DNA of 64,000 nt. Source: Undibacterium sp049340185 (GTDB lineage Bacteria; Pseudomonadota; Gammaproteobacteria; Burkholderiales; Burkholderiaceae_D). Positions 9,043 to 17,531 of this stretch are shown one piece after another. Positions within the stretch are counted from its first letter, which is position 1. Each line of letters starts with the position of its first letter. The translations under genes and the position numbers were made by a program. The DNA is taken from assembly GCF_049340185.1 (NCBI RefSeq), contig NZ_JBMPPC010000001.1:434001-498000 (forward strand), read 5' to 3'. The notes under the pieces were generated by a model. That model saw only the letters and a list, made by a program, of their open reading frames with translations, was not told the origin of the DNA and did no database searches.

Positions 9043-10302
9043 TTAAGAATATGGCGTTGGTTCAGGCAACCGTCCATCGAGTACATAGCGACCAAGATCA
9101 CGCAATTTGTAGTCGATGGGATCATGCAGAGTGTGCACACGTGCATTACGCCAGAACCGGTCGTAGCCGTGCCGGGACGAGGTGGAACGTGCTCCGGTCA
9201 GTTCAAACATTTGCGAACTGACTTCAATGCCAGCCTGATGCGCAAGATATTTGGCTTCTGCGATAGCAATCGCGAGCTCTCCACGGTCATTGGCCGTGAC
9301 TAATACGCCTTTATCGAACACTTGGTCGAGAGTCGCTGCTGCCTGATCCGCTAGCGCAATTGCCGGGCGCAACAGCATCCATAGCTGGCCATAGCGGTGT
9401 TGAATGAACGGGTCCTCAGCAGACGCATTGACGCCTGAGGCAAACCAGGCTTTTGCCTCATCGTTGGTGTAGTTGCGCGCAGCGTCGAATGCGCCCAGAC
9501 CAATGCCAAGGTAGAGATTCACCATGACTAATTGTGCGATTTGTGATCGTAGCGTTGCCTGTGGTGTCGGCGTTTGTGCAGGGCCTTGCAATACCCATTC
9601 GTCTGGTAAAAACACGTGAGCGAAATGAACATTGCCGCTATCGGTTTGTTTTTGTCCAAAGGCATCCCAGTCTGCCTGCACGGTAATACCCGGCTGGTTT
9701 GTCGGAATGGCCGCAACGAGCGCGCTTTGTGTTGTCTCATCCCAGGCTGAGATCGTGAGCCAGTCTGAACCGACCGATCCTGAGGAGAAGCTTTTTACTC
9801 CATTGAGAATGTAGCCACCTTTGCCAGGGGACGCGATGGTGCGCTTGTCTAATGGATTGAGTGCATTCCCCCAAAAAAATTGCTGTTCTGCCGATGCGGT
9901 GAGGAGGCGGCGCTGTTGCTGTGTGTTGCCATAGAGCTGAATGCCGGCGAGCTGCAAATGATGGAAGCCAAAAATATGTGCGAGCGCGCTATCGGCTTTG
10001 GCAAGGATGCGAATCACTTGATATACGGTCGACCAGTCGGCACCCTGGCCACCAAATTCCTTGGGGATTGAGAGCGTCAGCAGACCGGATTCTCTGATCC
10101 ATTCGCGCTCTTTAGCTGCGTGCCCACCAATCTGATCGCGTTCTGATGCGGTGGTGGCGAGTCGTTCGGCAAGATGCCGGGCGATGATGATGGCATCGTT
10201 TGATCCTGCATGTGAATCTGCTGATACGGGTTTGGAGAGCGGAGCAAAAGCTGGTGTTGAAGATTGCGCCGGATATGGCAATCGATTGAGTACTGGAGTC
10301 AT
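9043..10302 (-). CDS. DszC-like flavin-dependent monooxygenase (acyl-CoA dehydrogenase fold)
   Basis: Protein of 419 residues with the acyl-CoA dehydrogenase fold, closest to the DszC (dibenzothiophene monooxygenase) / SfnB-type sulfur-acquisition oxidoreductases rather than to beta-oxidation enzymes. Landmarks recalled from DszC are SGLLTLSIPKEFGGQGADW near residue 70, HIFGFHHLQLAG, QTDSGNVHF near 225, and the C-terminal block RFWRNARVHTLHDP followed by YKLRDLGRYVLDG. Such enzymes use reduced FMN and O2 to oxidise sulfur or break C-S bonds. It is the first gene of the minus-strand block running through metNIQ to ssuB. The substrate is unknown. A true acyl-CoA dehydrogenase is less likely given the context. 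Confidence 0.82.
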   Translation of the reverse strand: MTPVLNRLPYPAQSSTPAFAPLSKPVSADSHAGSNDAIIIARHLAERLATTASERDQIGGHAAKEREWIRESGLLTLSIPKEFGGQGADWSTVYQVIRILAKADSALAHIFGFHHLQLAGIQLYGNTQQQRRLLTASAEQQFFWGNALNPLDKRTIASPGKGGYILNGVKSFSSGSVGSDWLTISAWDETTQSALVAAIPTNQPGITVQADWDAFGQKQTDSGNVHFAHVFLPDEWVLQGPAQTPTPQATLRSQIAQLVMVNLYLGIGLGAFDAARNYTNDEAKAWFASGVNASAEDPFIQHRYGQLWMLLRPAIALADQAAATLDQVFDKGVLVTANDRGELAIAIAEAKYLAHQAGIEVSSQMFELTGARSTSSRHGYDRFWRNARVHTLHDPIDYKLRDLGRYVLDGRLPEPTPYS

Positions 10303-10420
10303 GCTAAGACCTGAAAAAAACGAATGTGAAGCGAGTATTACATTGCGTTTTTATTCCGTACACGAAGATATTTAGATGTGTTTATGCATATTTTTCCTAT
10401 GAAGAAAAATAAGTTTGGAT

Positions 10421-10487
10421 ATAACTTTTGAGTGCAGGAAGCGCCGTGATAGGCAGTGGGAGATGGGTGCGAAGGGAGTATATTTTG
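10421..10487 (+). repeat. Possible degenerate copy of the dispersed ~85-bp element
   Basis: GGGAGTATATTTT at 10474-10486 matches the family, and a weak AGTATATTTT-like string (GGATATAACTTTT) lies about 55 bp upstream. The rest is divergent, so this may be a decayed copy or coincidence. Confidence 0.3.
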
Positions 10488-10654
10488 AGAGTGGCTGATA
10501 CTACAAGGTTTGAACAGCTATCTTGAGCGACAAAATTGATCGATAAAACTGGAGCGTCAATCGCCTCTGATGAACAGTTCGAACATAGATTTTATTTATA
10601 TTTTTTAAATTTCTTTAAATTTTTTAATCATGCCTCTGAATGGCGACGACAAAA

Positions 10655-10683
10655 TAAAAAAAGACGCCGAAGCGTCTTTTTTA
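10655..10683 (-). terminator. Rho-independent terminator of the selO-ppiase operon
   Basis: On the minus strand the stem AAGACGC / GCGTCTT closes a TTCG tetraloop. It is flanked by A and T runs and lies 56 bp after the PPIase stop. Confidence 0.9.
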
Positions 10684-10738
10684 TTGAAGCAAACCATTCA
10701 TTGGCGTCGATTAATCATTGTAGATTAATCAGCGTCAA

Positions 10739-11512
10739 TTATTGGATTTTTGCTTTTTTCAACAGAGACTGTTGGTAAGCCTGAACTTTTTGCTGTTGCA
10801 GGTTGTTCACGATCTGTGGTTTTACTTCTTCCATCGTTGGGAATTTAGCAGTACGTACATCGTCAAGTTTGATGATGTGGAAGCCGAATTCTGTTTTGAC
10901 AGGCGTTTCAGTGAATTGACCTTTTTGCAGTGCGACCAGAGCTTGTGAGAATGGTGCTACATAGCTTGCTGGTGATGCCCAATCCAGATCGCCACCTTTG
11001 GCTGCTGAGCCAGGGTCTTTGGATTGTTTTGCCAGTTCGTCAAATTTTGCGCCAGCTTTCAATTTCAGGATGATTGCTTTTGCTTCGTCTTCTTTTTCTA
11101 CCAGGATATGGTAAGCGTGGTATTCCTTGTCGCCAGCCTGAGACTTTGCTTTGTCGTATTCAGCTTTGATATCAGCATCAGTGACCGGATTCTTTTTGAC
11201 GAAGTCGATCATCAGTGCACGGATCAATATCGATTGACGCGCTACTTCCAGTTGTGTTTTGACATCTGGGTTTGCCGCTACGGCAGCTTTGTCCGCTTCT
11301 TGCATCAGGACTTCGCGGTTGATCAATTCTTGTTTTACCATCGCGCGCAGTTCTGGAGAATCTTTTTGGCCTTGTTCTGCCAATTGTTTGACCATAGCGT
11401 CAACGCGGCTGGACGGGATAGCTTTACCGTTAACTACGGCGAGATTTTGAGCCATTGCAGGCAAGGCAGTTGCGAGAAGTACTACCAGCAAATGAGCAGG
11501 TTTAAAGGTCAT
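10739..11512 (-). CDS. Periplasmic parvulin-type peptidyl-prolyl isomerase
   Basis: Exported foldase, 257 residues, of the PpiC/PrsA/SurA-like parvulin group. The signal peptide covers about residues 1-21 (LLVVLLATALPAMA). An N-terminal helical chaperone region (residues 25-120) is followed by a parvulin domain from about residue 130. That domain contains YHAYHILVEKEDEAK, then SKDPGSAAKGGDLDW, and ends FGFHIIKLDDVR. It catalyses prolyl cis-trans isomerisation and probably helps outer-membrane or periplasmic proteins fold. It is the last gene of the selO-msrB-yciB-bolA block, 41 bp after bolA, and is followed by a strong terminator. I give no symbol because several paralogues share this layout. 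Confidence 0.9.
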   Translation of the reverse strand: MTFKPAHLLVVLLATALPAMAQNLAVVNGKAIPSSRVDAMVKQLAEQGQKDSPELRAMVKQELINREVLMQEADKAAVAANPDVKTQLEVARQSILIRALMIDFVKKNPVTDADIKAEYDKAKSQAGDKEYHAYHILVEKEDEAKAIILKLKAGAKFDELAKQSKDPGSAAKGGDLDWASPASYVAPFSQALVALQKGQFTETPVKTEFGFHIIKLDDVRTAKFPTMEEVKPQIVNNLQQQKVQAYQQSLLKKAKIQ

Positions 11513-11553
11513 TATCTGTTCCTAAAATAACAAAGTAAGTAAAAACAAAGTGG

Positions 11554-11829
11554 TTAGGTCGGTATCTCTGACGGAGCCAGCGCAACAATTACAAGTGCAT
11601 GAATTTCCGTGTGCATCATATCGCCAACGGCATCATACACTAGTCGATGTCGAGATATACGATTTAGCCCCTCAAATTGGTAACAAACTATTTTTACACT
11701 GAAATGACCGGCACCGGAGGCGGCGCCGGCGTGGCCATGGTGTGCGGCAGAGTCGTCTTGTAATTGACAGCTGAGGGGCTGCAAAGTTTCTTTGAGGCGT
11801 TTTTCAATACGGTTCGGGCGATCGCTCAT
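11554..11829 (-). CDS. bolA: BolA family protein
   Basis: Small BolA-like protein, 91 residues. The conserved core is GHFSVKIVCYQFEGLNRISRHRLVYDA in pieces: HFSVKIV at about 42, then GLNRISRHRLVYD, then HTEIHALVIVALAPSE. Members of the family bind monothiol glutaredoxins and [2Fe-2S] clusters and act in iron or stress regulation. The start ATG overlaps the yciB stop by 4 nt (ATGA), so the two are translationally coupled. A His/Ala/Gly-rich insertion at residues 29-42 (AAHHGHAGAASGAG) is lineage-specific. Confidence 0.88.
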   Translation of the reverse strand: MSDRPNRIEKRLKETLQPLSCQLQDDSAAHHGHAGAASGAGHFSVKIVCYQFEGLNRISRHRLVYDAVGDMMHTEIHALVIVALAPSEIPT

Positions 11830-12443
11830 GTCGGTTCTTCCATGTATTTTGCCAAAAACAGGCTTTGGACGACAATAAATACCGGTAAGGCACCAACGGA
11901 GTAGAGTTTAAAATTGACCCAGGTCGTCGTCGGGTAAGAGAAGGCAACATATAAATTGAGGATGCCCATCAAGCTGAAATACGCGATCCATGCGAGGCTC
12001 AATTTAAACCAGACATCCTCGGGCAGCGTAATTTGTGTTCCCATTGTTGCTTTAAGTAAATTGGCTTTGAATAAAAATTGTCCTAGCAAAAATGCAATGG
12101 CGTAGCACCAGTAGATGACGGTCGGTTTCCATTTAATAAAAGTTTCACTATGAAAATAGATCGTTGCGCTGCCGAAGCCAACGATGACGATAAAAGAGAT
12201 CCATAGCAATGCATCAATTTTTATGCGCCGGATGACAAGGTAGCTAAATTGCAGAGCGGAGCCGATGATGGCGATAGCCGTGGCCATTAATATGGGAGCC
12301 AGATCCGCTACTGGTTTGCCTCCGGAGATAAATCCGGACAGGTATTGATCTACCAGACTCTGTGCGATTTCCGGATTGCGCTCTCCAAGCTTGAAGCTGA
12401 TGAAGAACAGGAGTACCGGAAAAATATCAAACAAAAATTTCAT
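11826..12443 (-). CDS. yciB: Inner-membrane septation protein A family
   Basis: Polytopic inner-membrane protein, 205 residues, about five to six membrane segments. The N-terminus MKFLFDIFPVLLFFISFKLG and the block FLLGQFLFKANLLK near residue 140 are characteristic of YciB (intracellular septation protein A). The family affects cell-envelope integrity and division by interaction with divisome and elongasome proteins. It lies between msrB (35 bp) and bolA (4-nt overlap) in one operon. The molecular role of the family is not well defined. Confidence 0.9.
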   Translation of the reverse strand: MKFLFDIFPVLLFFISFKLGERNPEIAQSLVDQYLSGFISGGKPVADLAPILMATAIAIIGSALQFSYLVIRRIKIDALLWISFIVIVGFGSATIYFHSETFIKWKPTVIYWCYAIAFLLGQFLFKANLLKATMGTQITLPEDVWFKLSLAWIAYFSLMGILNLYVAFSYPTTTWVNFKLYSVGALPVFIVVQSLFLAKYMEEPT

Positions 12444-12478
12444 AGCAACTTTTCAAAACAAGGATTTAATCAGCCTGA

Positions 12479-12874
12479 TTATGCTTTAGGCTCAAATCGC
12501 AGGGACGCGGAATTGATGCAATAACGCAATCCCGTTGGTGGCGGACCGTCGGGAAACACATGCCCTAGATGGGCGTCGCAGATATTACACAATATCTCGG
12601 TGCGCGTCATGCCGTGAGTACGATCTACTTTTTCTAGTACGTTGGCGGGATTGAGAGCTTTGAAATAACTTGGCCAGCCACAGCCAGAATCAAACTTGGC
12701 GTCTGATTCGAATAAAGGTGTGTTGCAGCATACGCAGGTATAAATGCCCGCTTCGTGGTGATCCCAGAATTTGCCGGTGAAGGCCCGTTCTGTCGCTGCG
12801 TGGCGGGTAACTTCATATTCCATGTCTGTGAGCATGGAGCGCCATTCTTTATCGGTTTTGGTGACTTTTGACAT
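12479..12874 (-). CDS. msrB: Peptide-methionine (R)-S-oxide reductase
   Basis: MsrB reduces methionine-R-sulfoxide in proteins. It is 131 residues, cytoplasmic (no signal). Zinc is held by two CxxC pairs, C47/C50 and C96/C99. The catalytic Cys is C119 in RYCINSASLRF and a likely resolving Cys is C65 in FDSGCGWPSY. Length and motifs match the single-domain family. The gene begins 13 bp after selO, which suggests a shared oxidative-stress role. Certain call. Confidence 0.95.
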   Translation of the reverse strand: MSKVTKTDKEWRSMLTDMEYEVTRHAATERAFTGKFWDHHEAGIYTCVCCNTPLFESDAKFDSGCGWPSYFKALNPANVLEKVDRTHGMTRTEILCNICDAHLGHVFPDGPPPTGLRYCINSASLRFEPKA

Positions 12875-12887
12875 GGTGTTTCCTTTA

Positions 12888-14471
12888 TTAGGATGAGCAA
12901 CTGACTTCTAATTCGCGAGCCCAGTCGGGTGGAAGGGCGGCATAGTCGTCATGCTCGGCTTGTTCATCAAAGGGGTTTTCTAAAATTTGTAATAAGGTCG
13001 CCACTTCGGAGTAGTCTTTTTTCTGTGCTTTTTCAATCGCAATCTGTGCGAGGTAGTTGCGCAGTATATATTTAGGATTGACCTTTTGCATGGCATGTTG
13101 ACGTGTCTGGTCATTGCTTTGCTCTGCCTGTAAGCGCTGGCGATATTGCTCCAGCCAGAGATCCAGAGCCGAACGGTCAAGGAAGCCATCCCGGAGTTGA
13201 TCATCCAGTGCGGATTTGTCGATGTTGATGTGACTGAGATGCCGGAAACTATGCGTGAAATCAGCACCGTTTTTCTGCATCAGATCGAAAAACTGATCGA
13301 ATAGTTTACCGTCAGCACTGGCATGCCCGGAGAGAGGAGTCAGACCAAACTTCAGGTGTAATAAATGATCTAGTGCCTCTTGATATGCTGGTTGATAGGC
13401 GGATAGCGCAGCTTGTGTATCGTCCACGGTGCCGATTAATGGCAAAAGTGCCTGCGCCAGTGCATGGCAATTCCAGTGGCCGATTTTAGGTTGCATGCGG
13501 TAGGAGTAGCGACCCTGCGTATCGGTGTGGTTACAAATGTGATTCGGATTAAATGCTTCCATAAAGCCGAACGGGCCGTAATCGAGCGTCAAGCCCAGTA
13601 TCGACATATTGTCCGTATTCATTACCCCATGCATGAAGCCAACGGCCTGCCACTGCGCCATCAGTTTTGCCGTGCGCTGTGTGACTTCTTGCAATAACGC
13701 CTGGTACGGATTGTCTTGTTTGAGTAATGCGGGGTAGTAATTGTTGAGTACAAAATCTGCCAGTGTTTGCAGATGTTCCGGCGCGTTATTGTAGTACCAG
13801 TGTTCGAACGATCCGAAGCGAATAAAACTAGGTGCCAGACGAGTCACGACCGCCGCTGTTTCGGGCGTTTCGCGCATCACATACTGATCGGAACCTGTGA
13901 CGCTCAACGCGCGGGAAGTAGGTATGCCCAGGCCAGCCATGGCTTCCGAGCATAAAAATTCTCGAATTGATGAGCGCAAGACAGCGCGGCCATCGCCCAT
14001 GCGAGAGTAGGGCGTCATGCCCGCGCCTTTGAGTTGGATTTCTATCCTGCCGTTTGCCGAATCAGCTATATTTTTTGCCGCAATATCCCCCAGCAAGATC
14101 GCTCGTCCGTCGCCCAGCTGACCAGCCCAGACACCAAACTGATGTCCCGAATACACGGCCGACAAGGGTTTGCTGCCATCGATTATCTGATTCCCAGTGA
14201 ACAGTTCTGTGAATAATCCGTCGTCAAACACAGCAGATGACAAGCCGATAATATCCGCTACTTTGGCACTTGCGCCGACGAGATAAGGTTCAGGTAGCGA
14301 CGTTGCTTGTAATTCAGTGAAAAAAGCAGCGGGTAGTTGGGCGAATTGATTGGCAAGACTGAGTTTAGTCAGTTCGGCATGTTCGGTTACTGGCGTTATT
14401 GCGGTCATATCGGTGTGGTCGGACATTGCTGAATAGTCGTGAGAGGGCAGATGCATGGAAAGTGCTGCCAT
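12888..14471 (-). CDS. selO: Protein adenylyltransferase SelO (YdiU/UPF0061)
   Basis: Pseudokinase-fold enzyme that transfers AMP from ATP to hydroxyl groups of target proteins, 527 residues. Seen in order: GHQFGVWAGQLGDGRAILLG near 110, QLKGAGMTPYSRMGDGRA near 147, EFLCSEAMAGLGIPTSRAL, then HGVMNTDNMS with the likely metal-binding Asn/Asp, then DYGPFGFMEAF. The protein ends VSCSS, the conserved C-terminal redox Cys that is selenocysteine in animal homologues. SelO is known to act in the oxidative-stress response, which fits msrB 13 bp downstream. The ATG at 14471 is used; M6 and M16 are alternatives because residues 1-40 are not conserved. Confidence 0.93.
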   Translation of the reverse strand: MAALSMHLPSHDYSAMSDHTDMTAITPVTEHAELTKLSLANQFAQLPAAFFTELQATSLPEPYLVGASAKVADIIGLSSAVFDDGLFTELFTGNQIIDGSKPLSAVYSGHQFGVWAGQLGDGRAILLGDIAAKNIADSANGRIEIQLKGAGMTPYSRMGDGRAVLRSSIREFLCSEAMAGLGIPTSRALSVTGSDQYVMRETPETAAVVTRLAPSFIRFGSFEHWYYNNAPEHLQTLADFVLNNYYPALLKQDNPYQALLQEVTQRTAKLMAQWQAVGFMHGVMNTDNMSILGLTLDYGPFGFMEAFNPNHICNHTDTQGRYSYRMQPKIGHWNCHALAQALLPLIGTVDDTQAALSAYQPAYQEALDHLLHLKFGLTPLSGHASADGKLFDQFFDLMQKNGADFTHSFRHLSHINIDKSALDDQLRDGFLDRSALDLWLEQYRQRLQAEQSNDQTRQHAMQKVNPKYILRNYLAQIAIEKAQKKDYSEVATLLQILENPFDEQAEHDDYAALPPDWARELEVSCSS

Positions 14472-14557
14472 TTTGACAGACTAAGGCGAACTTCGTTGAG
14501 TTCACACAGTTTGGCGACTTTTTATCTGCAAAATAAACTGGGGATAGCGTGTGTTTT

Positions 14558-14645
14558 TATATACCCCATCTGAGTATATTTTCAACATCTTAGAAAAATA
14601 TGCGGAGTGAGGCATGTTTTTCTATTTATGTGGGGGAGTATGTGT
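14558..14645 (+). repeat. Dispersed ~85-bp intergenic element, copy 2
   Basis: It begins TATATACCCC, then GAGTATATTTTCAA, then AAATATGCGGA in the middle, and ends GTGGGGGAGTATG. The order and spacing match copy 1 on the minus strand and copy 3. It lies between selO and the cheA gene, both on the minus strand. Confidence 0.6.
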
Positions 14646-14680
14646 TTGTACAGGAGTTTGATACGGTAAATTAAGATTTT

Positions 14681-14715
14681 CTGGCTCTTGTGATTTTCAT
14701 CAACACAAGAGCCAG
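14681..14715 (-). terminator. Strong hairpin downstream of cheA
   Basis: Arms of 12 bp (CTGGCTCTTGTG and complement) enclose an 11-nt loop, 28 bp after the cheA stop. No T tract follows on the minus strand, so it is a terminator-like or RNA-stabilising hairpin rather than a textbook terminator. Confidence 0.6.
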
Positions 14716-14742
14716 GAAGTGCTTAGTGCGCCGCTAAATAGA

Positions 14743-16560
14743 TTACGCGCTGAGTCTTTCGCCGACTTTGCATCCGTCGAGCAAAAATGACAGGCTGGTT
14801 ACCAGAACCAGTTCACCTTCGGCAGAGCGGGCGGTGCCGGTGATGCCTGGTGTCGTAATGCAGGTCAGTGGCTTAATAACAAGATCGGCAGTGCCATCGA
14901 CAGAATCGACCGATAAGATGTACGGATTTGGCGCGGCAATCACAATGCCAACTCTCTCTGAACTCTTTTCATAACCCAGAATTTGTCCGAGCGAGCGCAC
15001 CGGTAATGGTCTTCCTAAATCACGTAACACCGGATGACCGCCAACGCTTTCAAAGGTTTCCGGCAATTCGACGACCCTTTGCACCGTGGCCATTGGCAAT
15101 GCCAGTGAAGCACCGTCGGTACGTACCAGCATCGTCGGTACGATCGACAGTTCAATCGGCAAACGAATCAGGAACGTAGTACCAGTGCCGAGATTCGACG
15201 AAATACGAATGGCACCGCGATGACGCTCTACGGCCGTTTTGACCACATCCATGCCGACACCACGACCGGATACGCTGGAGGCAACTTCCTTAGTGGAGAA
15301 ACCCGGCAGGAAGACGAGCTGGAAGGCTTCGTCATCAGTGCGCGCATCATGTGCATTGATCAGGCCTTTTGATACTGCTTTGTCACGAAGACGTTGGGCA
15401 TCCATACCTTTTCCGTCATCCGTTACTTCTATCATTACACTGCTTGCTTCTTGCCAGGCTTTCAGGGAAATCGTGGCGCGCGGTGATTTCTTCGTTGCTG
15501 TGCGTTCTTCTGCCGTTTCTATGCCGTGATCAAGCGCATTGCGCAGCATATGGACCAAAGGATCGTAAAGGCTATCAACCACAACGCGATCCACTTCTGT
15601 TTCTGCACCCGAAATATTCAGATCGACATCTTTGCCAAGGTCACGTGCAAGTTCACGAATCAGCCGCGGGAATTTTTGGAACAACCGACCCACCGGTTGC
15701 ATGCGGGTAGCCAGCGTGGCGCGCTGCAATTCGGTTGAGTAACGTGAGGCGCGGGTCAGGGTTTCTGTAAGTGCCGACATCAGCGGCGCTGCCTGACCGT
15801 CGAATTTGAATTGAGATAGTTTTTCCAGCAGAACGGCGGCTTGGTTTGCCGCTTGCACAGATTCGCCCGCGACTTCCAGTAAGACATCCAGTTTTACCGC
15901 ATCAATACGGATGCTTTCTTCTTTAGCCGGTGCGTTTTGTTTGACTGTTTCTGCCGTAGCGAGTGAGGTTTTGACCGCCTCGTGTTCTTCACTGATCTTG
16001 ACCGGTTCTGCTGCTGCCGGCTCTGGCAAAGTGCCCGGTGGTGTGATTGCACGGAAATACGCTTCCCAGTTGACGCCATCGCTGCCTGGCTCCTTGCTTG
16101 CGACTGCCGTCTGTGCAACCTCGACTACTTTTTCTGGTGCGGCGGGTACAGCATTGGATTTTTTTCTGGAGGTGATCTTGCCTTCAATGGCATCAGTCAA
16201 TACCTGCTCCAAGGATTTGGGCATGGTAGATAACTGATCCGGGTGTGTGCCATTGGATAAAGCCGTCAGTTGATCTGCCACAAAACCACTGGCTTCCAGT
16301 GCGGCTTCAATTGCAATGGGTGTTACCGGTGCCTGACCGGTCCTGAGCGCATCGAACAGGTTTTCTGTTAAATGACATGCCGAGACCATGGCAGTTAGAT
16401 TCATAAATCCGGCACCACCCTTGATCGTATGGAACGACCTGAACACGGCATTCAATGTGTTCATGTCGCCCGGATTCCGCTCCAGAGTCAGCAGATGCTC
16501 TTCTACGTTTGTCGCCAAGTCCAAAGCCTCGACAACAAATTCTTTTAGCATGTCATCCAT
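14743..16560 (-). CDS. cheA: Chemotaxis-type histidine kinase CheA (compact form)
   Basis: CheA-family kinase, 605 residues. An Hpt (P1) domain has the phosphorylated His44 in FHTIKGGAGF. A variable linker runs over about 120-220. The dimerisation region follows near 225-280. The ATP-binding domain has an N-box LRNALDHGIE, a G1 box DDGKGMD and a G2 box GRGVGMDVVK. A C-terminal CheW-like domain starts near 460. No clear P2 (CheY/CheB-docking) domain is seen between P1 and the dimerisation region, so the protein is shorter than E. coli CheA. It starts one base inside the cheZ stop (TAATG), so the two are coupled. No cheW, cheY, receptor or flagellar gene is nearby. Confidence 0.9.
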   Translation of the reverse strand: MDDMLKEFVVEALDLATNVEEHLLTLERNPGDMNTLNAVFRSFHTIKGGAGFMNLTAMVSACHLTENLFDALRTGQAPVTPIAIEAALEASGFVADQLTALSNGTHPDQLSTMPKSLEQVLTDAIEGKITSRKKSNAVPAAPEKVVEVAQTAVASKEPGSDGVNWEAYFRAITPPGTLPEPAAAEPVKISEEHEAVKTSLATAETVKQNAPAKEESIRIDAVKLDVLLEVAGESVQAANQAAVLLEKLSQFKFDGQAAPLMSALTETLTRASRYSTELQRATLATRMQPVGRLFQKFPRLIRELARDLGKDVDLNISGAETEVDRVVVDSLYDPLVHMLRNALDHGIETAEERTATKKSPRATISLKAWQEASSVMIEVTDDGKGMDAQRLRDKAVSKGLINAHDARTDDEAFQLVFLPGFSTKEVASSVSGRGVGMDVVKTAVERHRGAIRISSNLGTGTTFLIRLPIELSIVPTMLVRTDGASLALPMATVQRVVELPETFESVGGHPVLRDLGRPLPVRSLGQILGYEKSSERVGIVIAAPNPYILSVDSVDGTADLVIKPLTCITTPGITGTARSAEGELVLVTSLSFLLDGCKVGERLSA

Positions 16561-17309
16561 TAGAAGCCCAGACTATCAAGTAGGTTGTCTACGTCGTCCT
16601 GTTCTAGTGCAGCATTTGGAACGGAAGGACCCTCCATCAATTCGATGGCTTTTTCTTTCAATTCGGTAGGTGCGTTGTCAATGAGAATTTGTGCGAGTTC
16701 CCGTTCAACTGCCTGGGTAATAATCAGCACTTTTTTGATGAGCTGGCCAGTCAGATCCTGGAAATCTTGCGCCATCATAATGTCTAACAGCCGGGCTTTT
16801 TCTGCGTCTGTGGAGGCGACCACGGTATGTGTAAATTGTTTTGAGTCTGTTGCGAGTGTTTTGAAATCATCGACACTCATTGTGCCGGCAAACACATTGC
16901 TCCAGCGGCTGTCCAAGTCCTTTGCACTTTTTGCTAAGGCATCTTGTTCTGGCATACCGGCATCAGTTGCGTTCAATACTTTGTTGGCGGCCTGTTCTGT
17001 CAGGGAGGCGACATATTCAAGTCGTCCTTGCGCATCTGAAATTTGTGATGCGACGTCTGATAGTGAACGGTCATAACCCAGTTCACGCATAGAATCGTGC
17101 ATCATCCTGACAAGTCCGCCTAAGCGATCAAACATGGGCTTGCTAGAGTCGCCTTCAGTGCTGCTGTGTAAATTTAATTTGGCAGGTGGGGGAATGTCTT
17201 GAGCGGCCGCAACTGGCTCAGTAGCAACTGAAGGCGGAACCGCTGCCTCGACACGCTGATTGGCCATCTCTTCGAATAATGCGTCCAAATCATCTGCTGA
17301 ATCGGTCAT
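16560..17309 (-). CDS. cheZ: Chemotaxis phosphatase CheZ
   Basis: CheZ dephosphorylates CheY-P. The protein has 249 residues. The long helical region holds the family block MMAQDFQDLTGQLIKKVL near residue 175, including the catalytic Gln region. The C-terminal peptide QDDVDNLLDSLGF is the expected CheY-binding tail. The first 70 residues are a low-complexity, acidic and Ala/Pro-rich segment. It is the first gene of a two-gene cheZ-cheA unit. CheZ normally sits beside cheY, so pairing with cheA alone is unusual. Confidence 0.92.
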   Translation of the reverse strand: MTDSADDLDALFEEMANQRVEAAVPPSVATEPVAAAQDIPPPAKLNLHSSTEGDSSKPMFDRLGGLVRMMHDSMRELGYDRSLSDVASQISDAQGRLEYVASLTEQAANKVLNATDAGMPEQDALAKSAKDLDSRWSNVFAGTMSVDDFKTLATDSKQFTHTVVASTDAEKARLLDIMMAQDFQDLTGQLIKKVLIITQAVERELAQILIDNAPTELKEKAIELMEGPSVPNAALEQDDVDNLLDSLGF

Positions 17310-17531
17310 AGTTCTCTATTCTCCATAATCGCTGTGATAATTTTGTGAATTTGTCCACAAACATCATGGTATTTCATACAGATTAATCTTACTAGATTGT
17401 CCGGAGCACGGGGTCTTGTAATTTCACTCCATGGTAACAGGACTTGCATGCTCTTAGAATAACCCCGGGAAATAAAATTTGTCATCTATTTATTCAAGAC
17501 TTTGTCAGTTGATGCTGACTTGTCGCACCAG

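Larger units (their letters stand above)
10303..10738. other. Intergenic region upstream of the sulfur block
   Basis: This 436-bp gap separates the DszC-like gene from the end of the PPIase gene. It holds the PPIase terminator (10655-10683) and a degenerate copy of the dispersed element (10421-10487). It also holds AT-rich DNA at 10320-10420 that must contain the minus-strand promoter of the sulfur block. A short inverted repeat (TTTTTC / GAAAAA) lies at 10391-10409. CysB- or Cbl-type control would be expected, but I cannot define a site. No convincing gene is seen. Confidence 0.6.

Noticed and set aside
10536..10778. Possible 80-codon gene upstream of the PPIase terminator
   Set aside because: It runs across the terminator and into the PPIase 3' end, and its product is Phe/Asn/Lys-rich as expected of AT-rich DNA.
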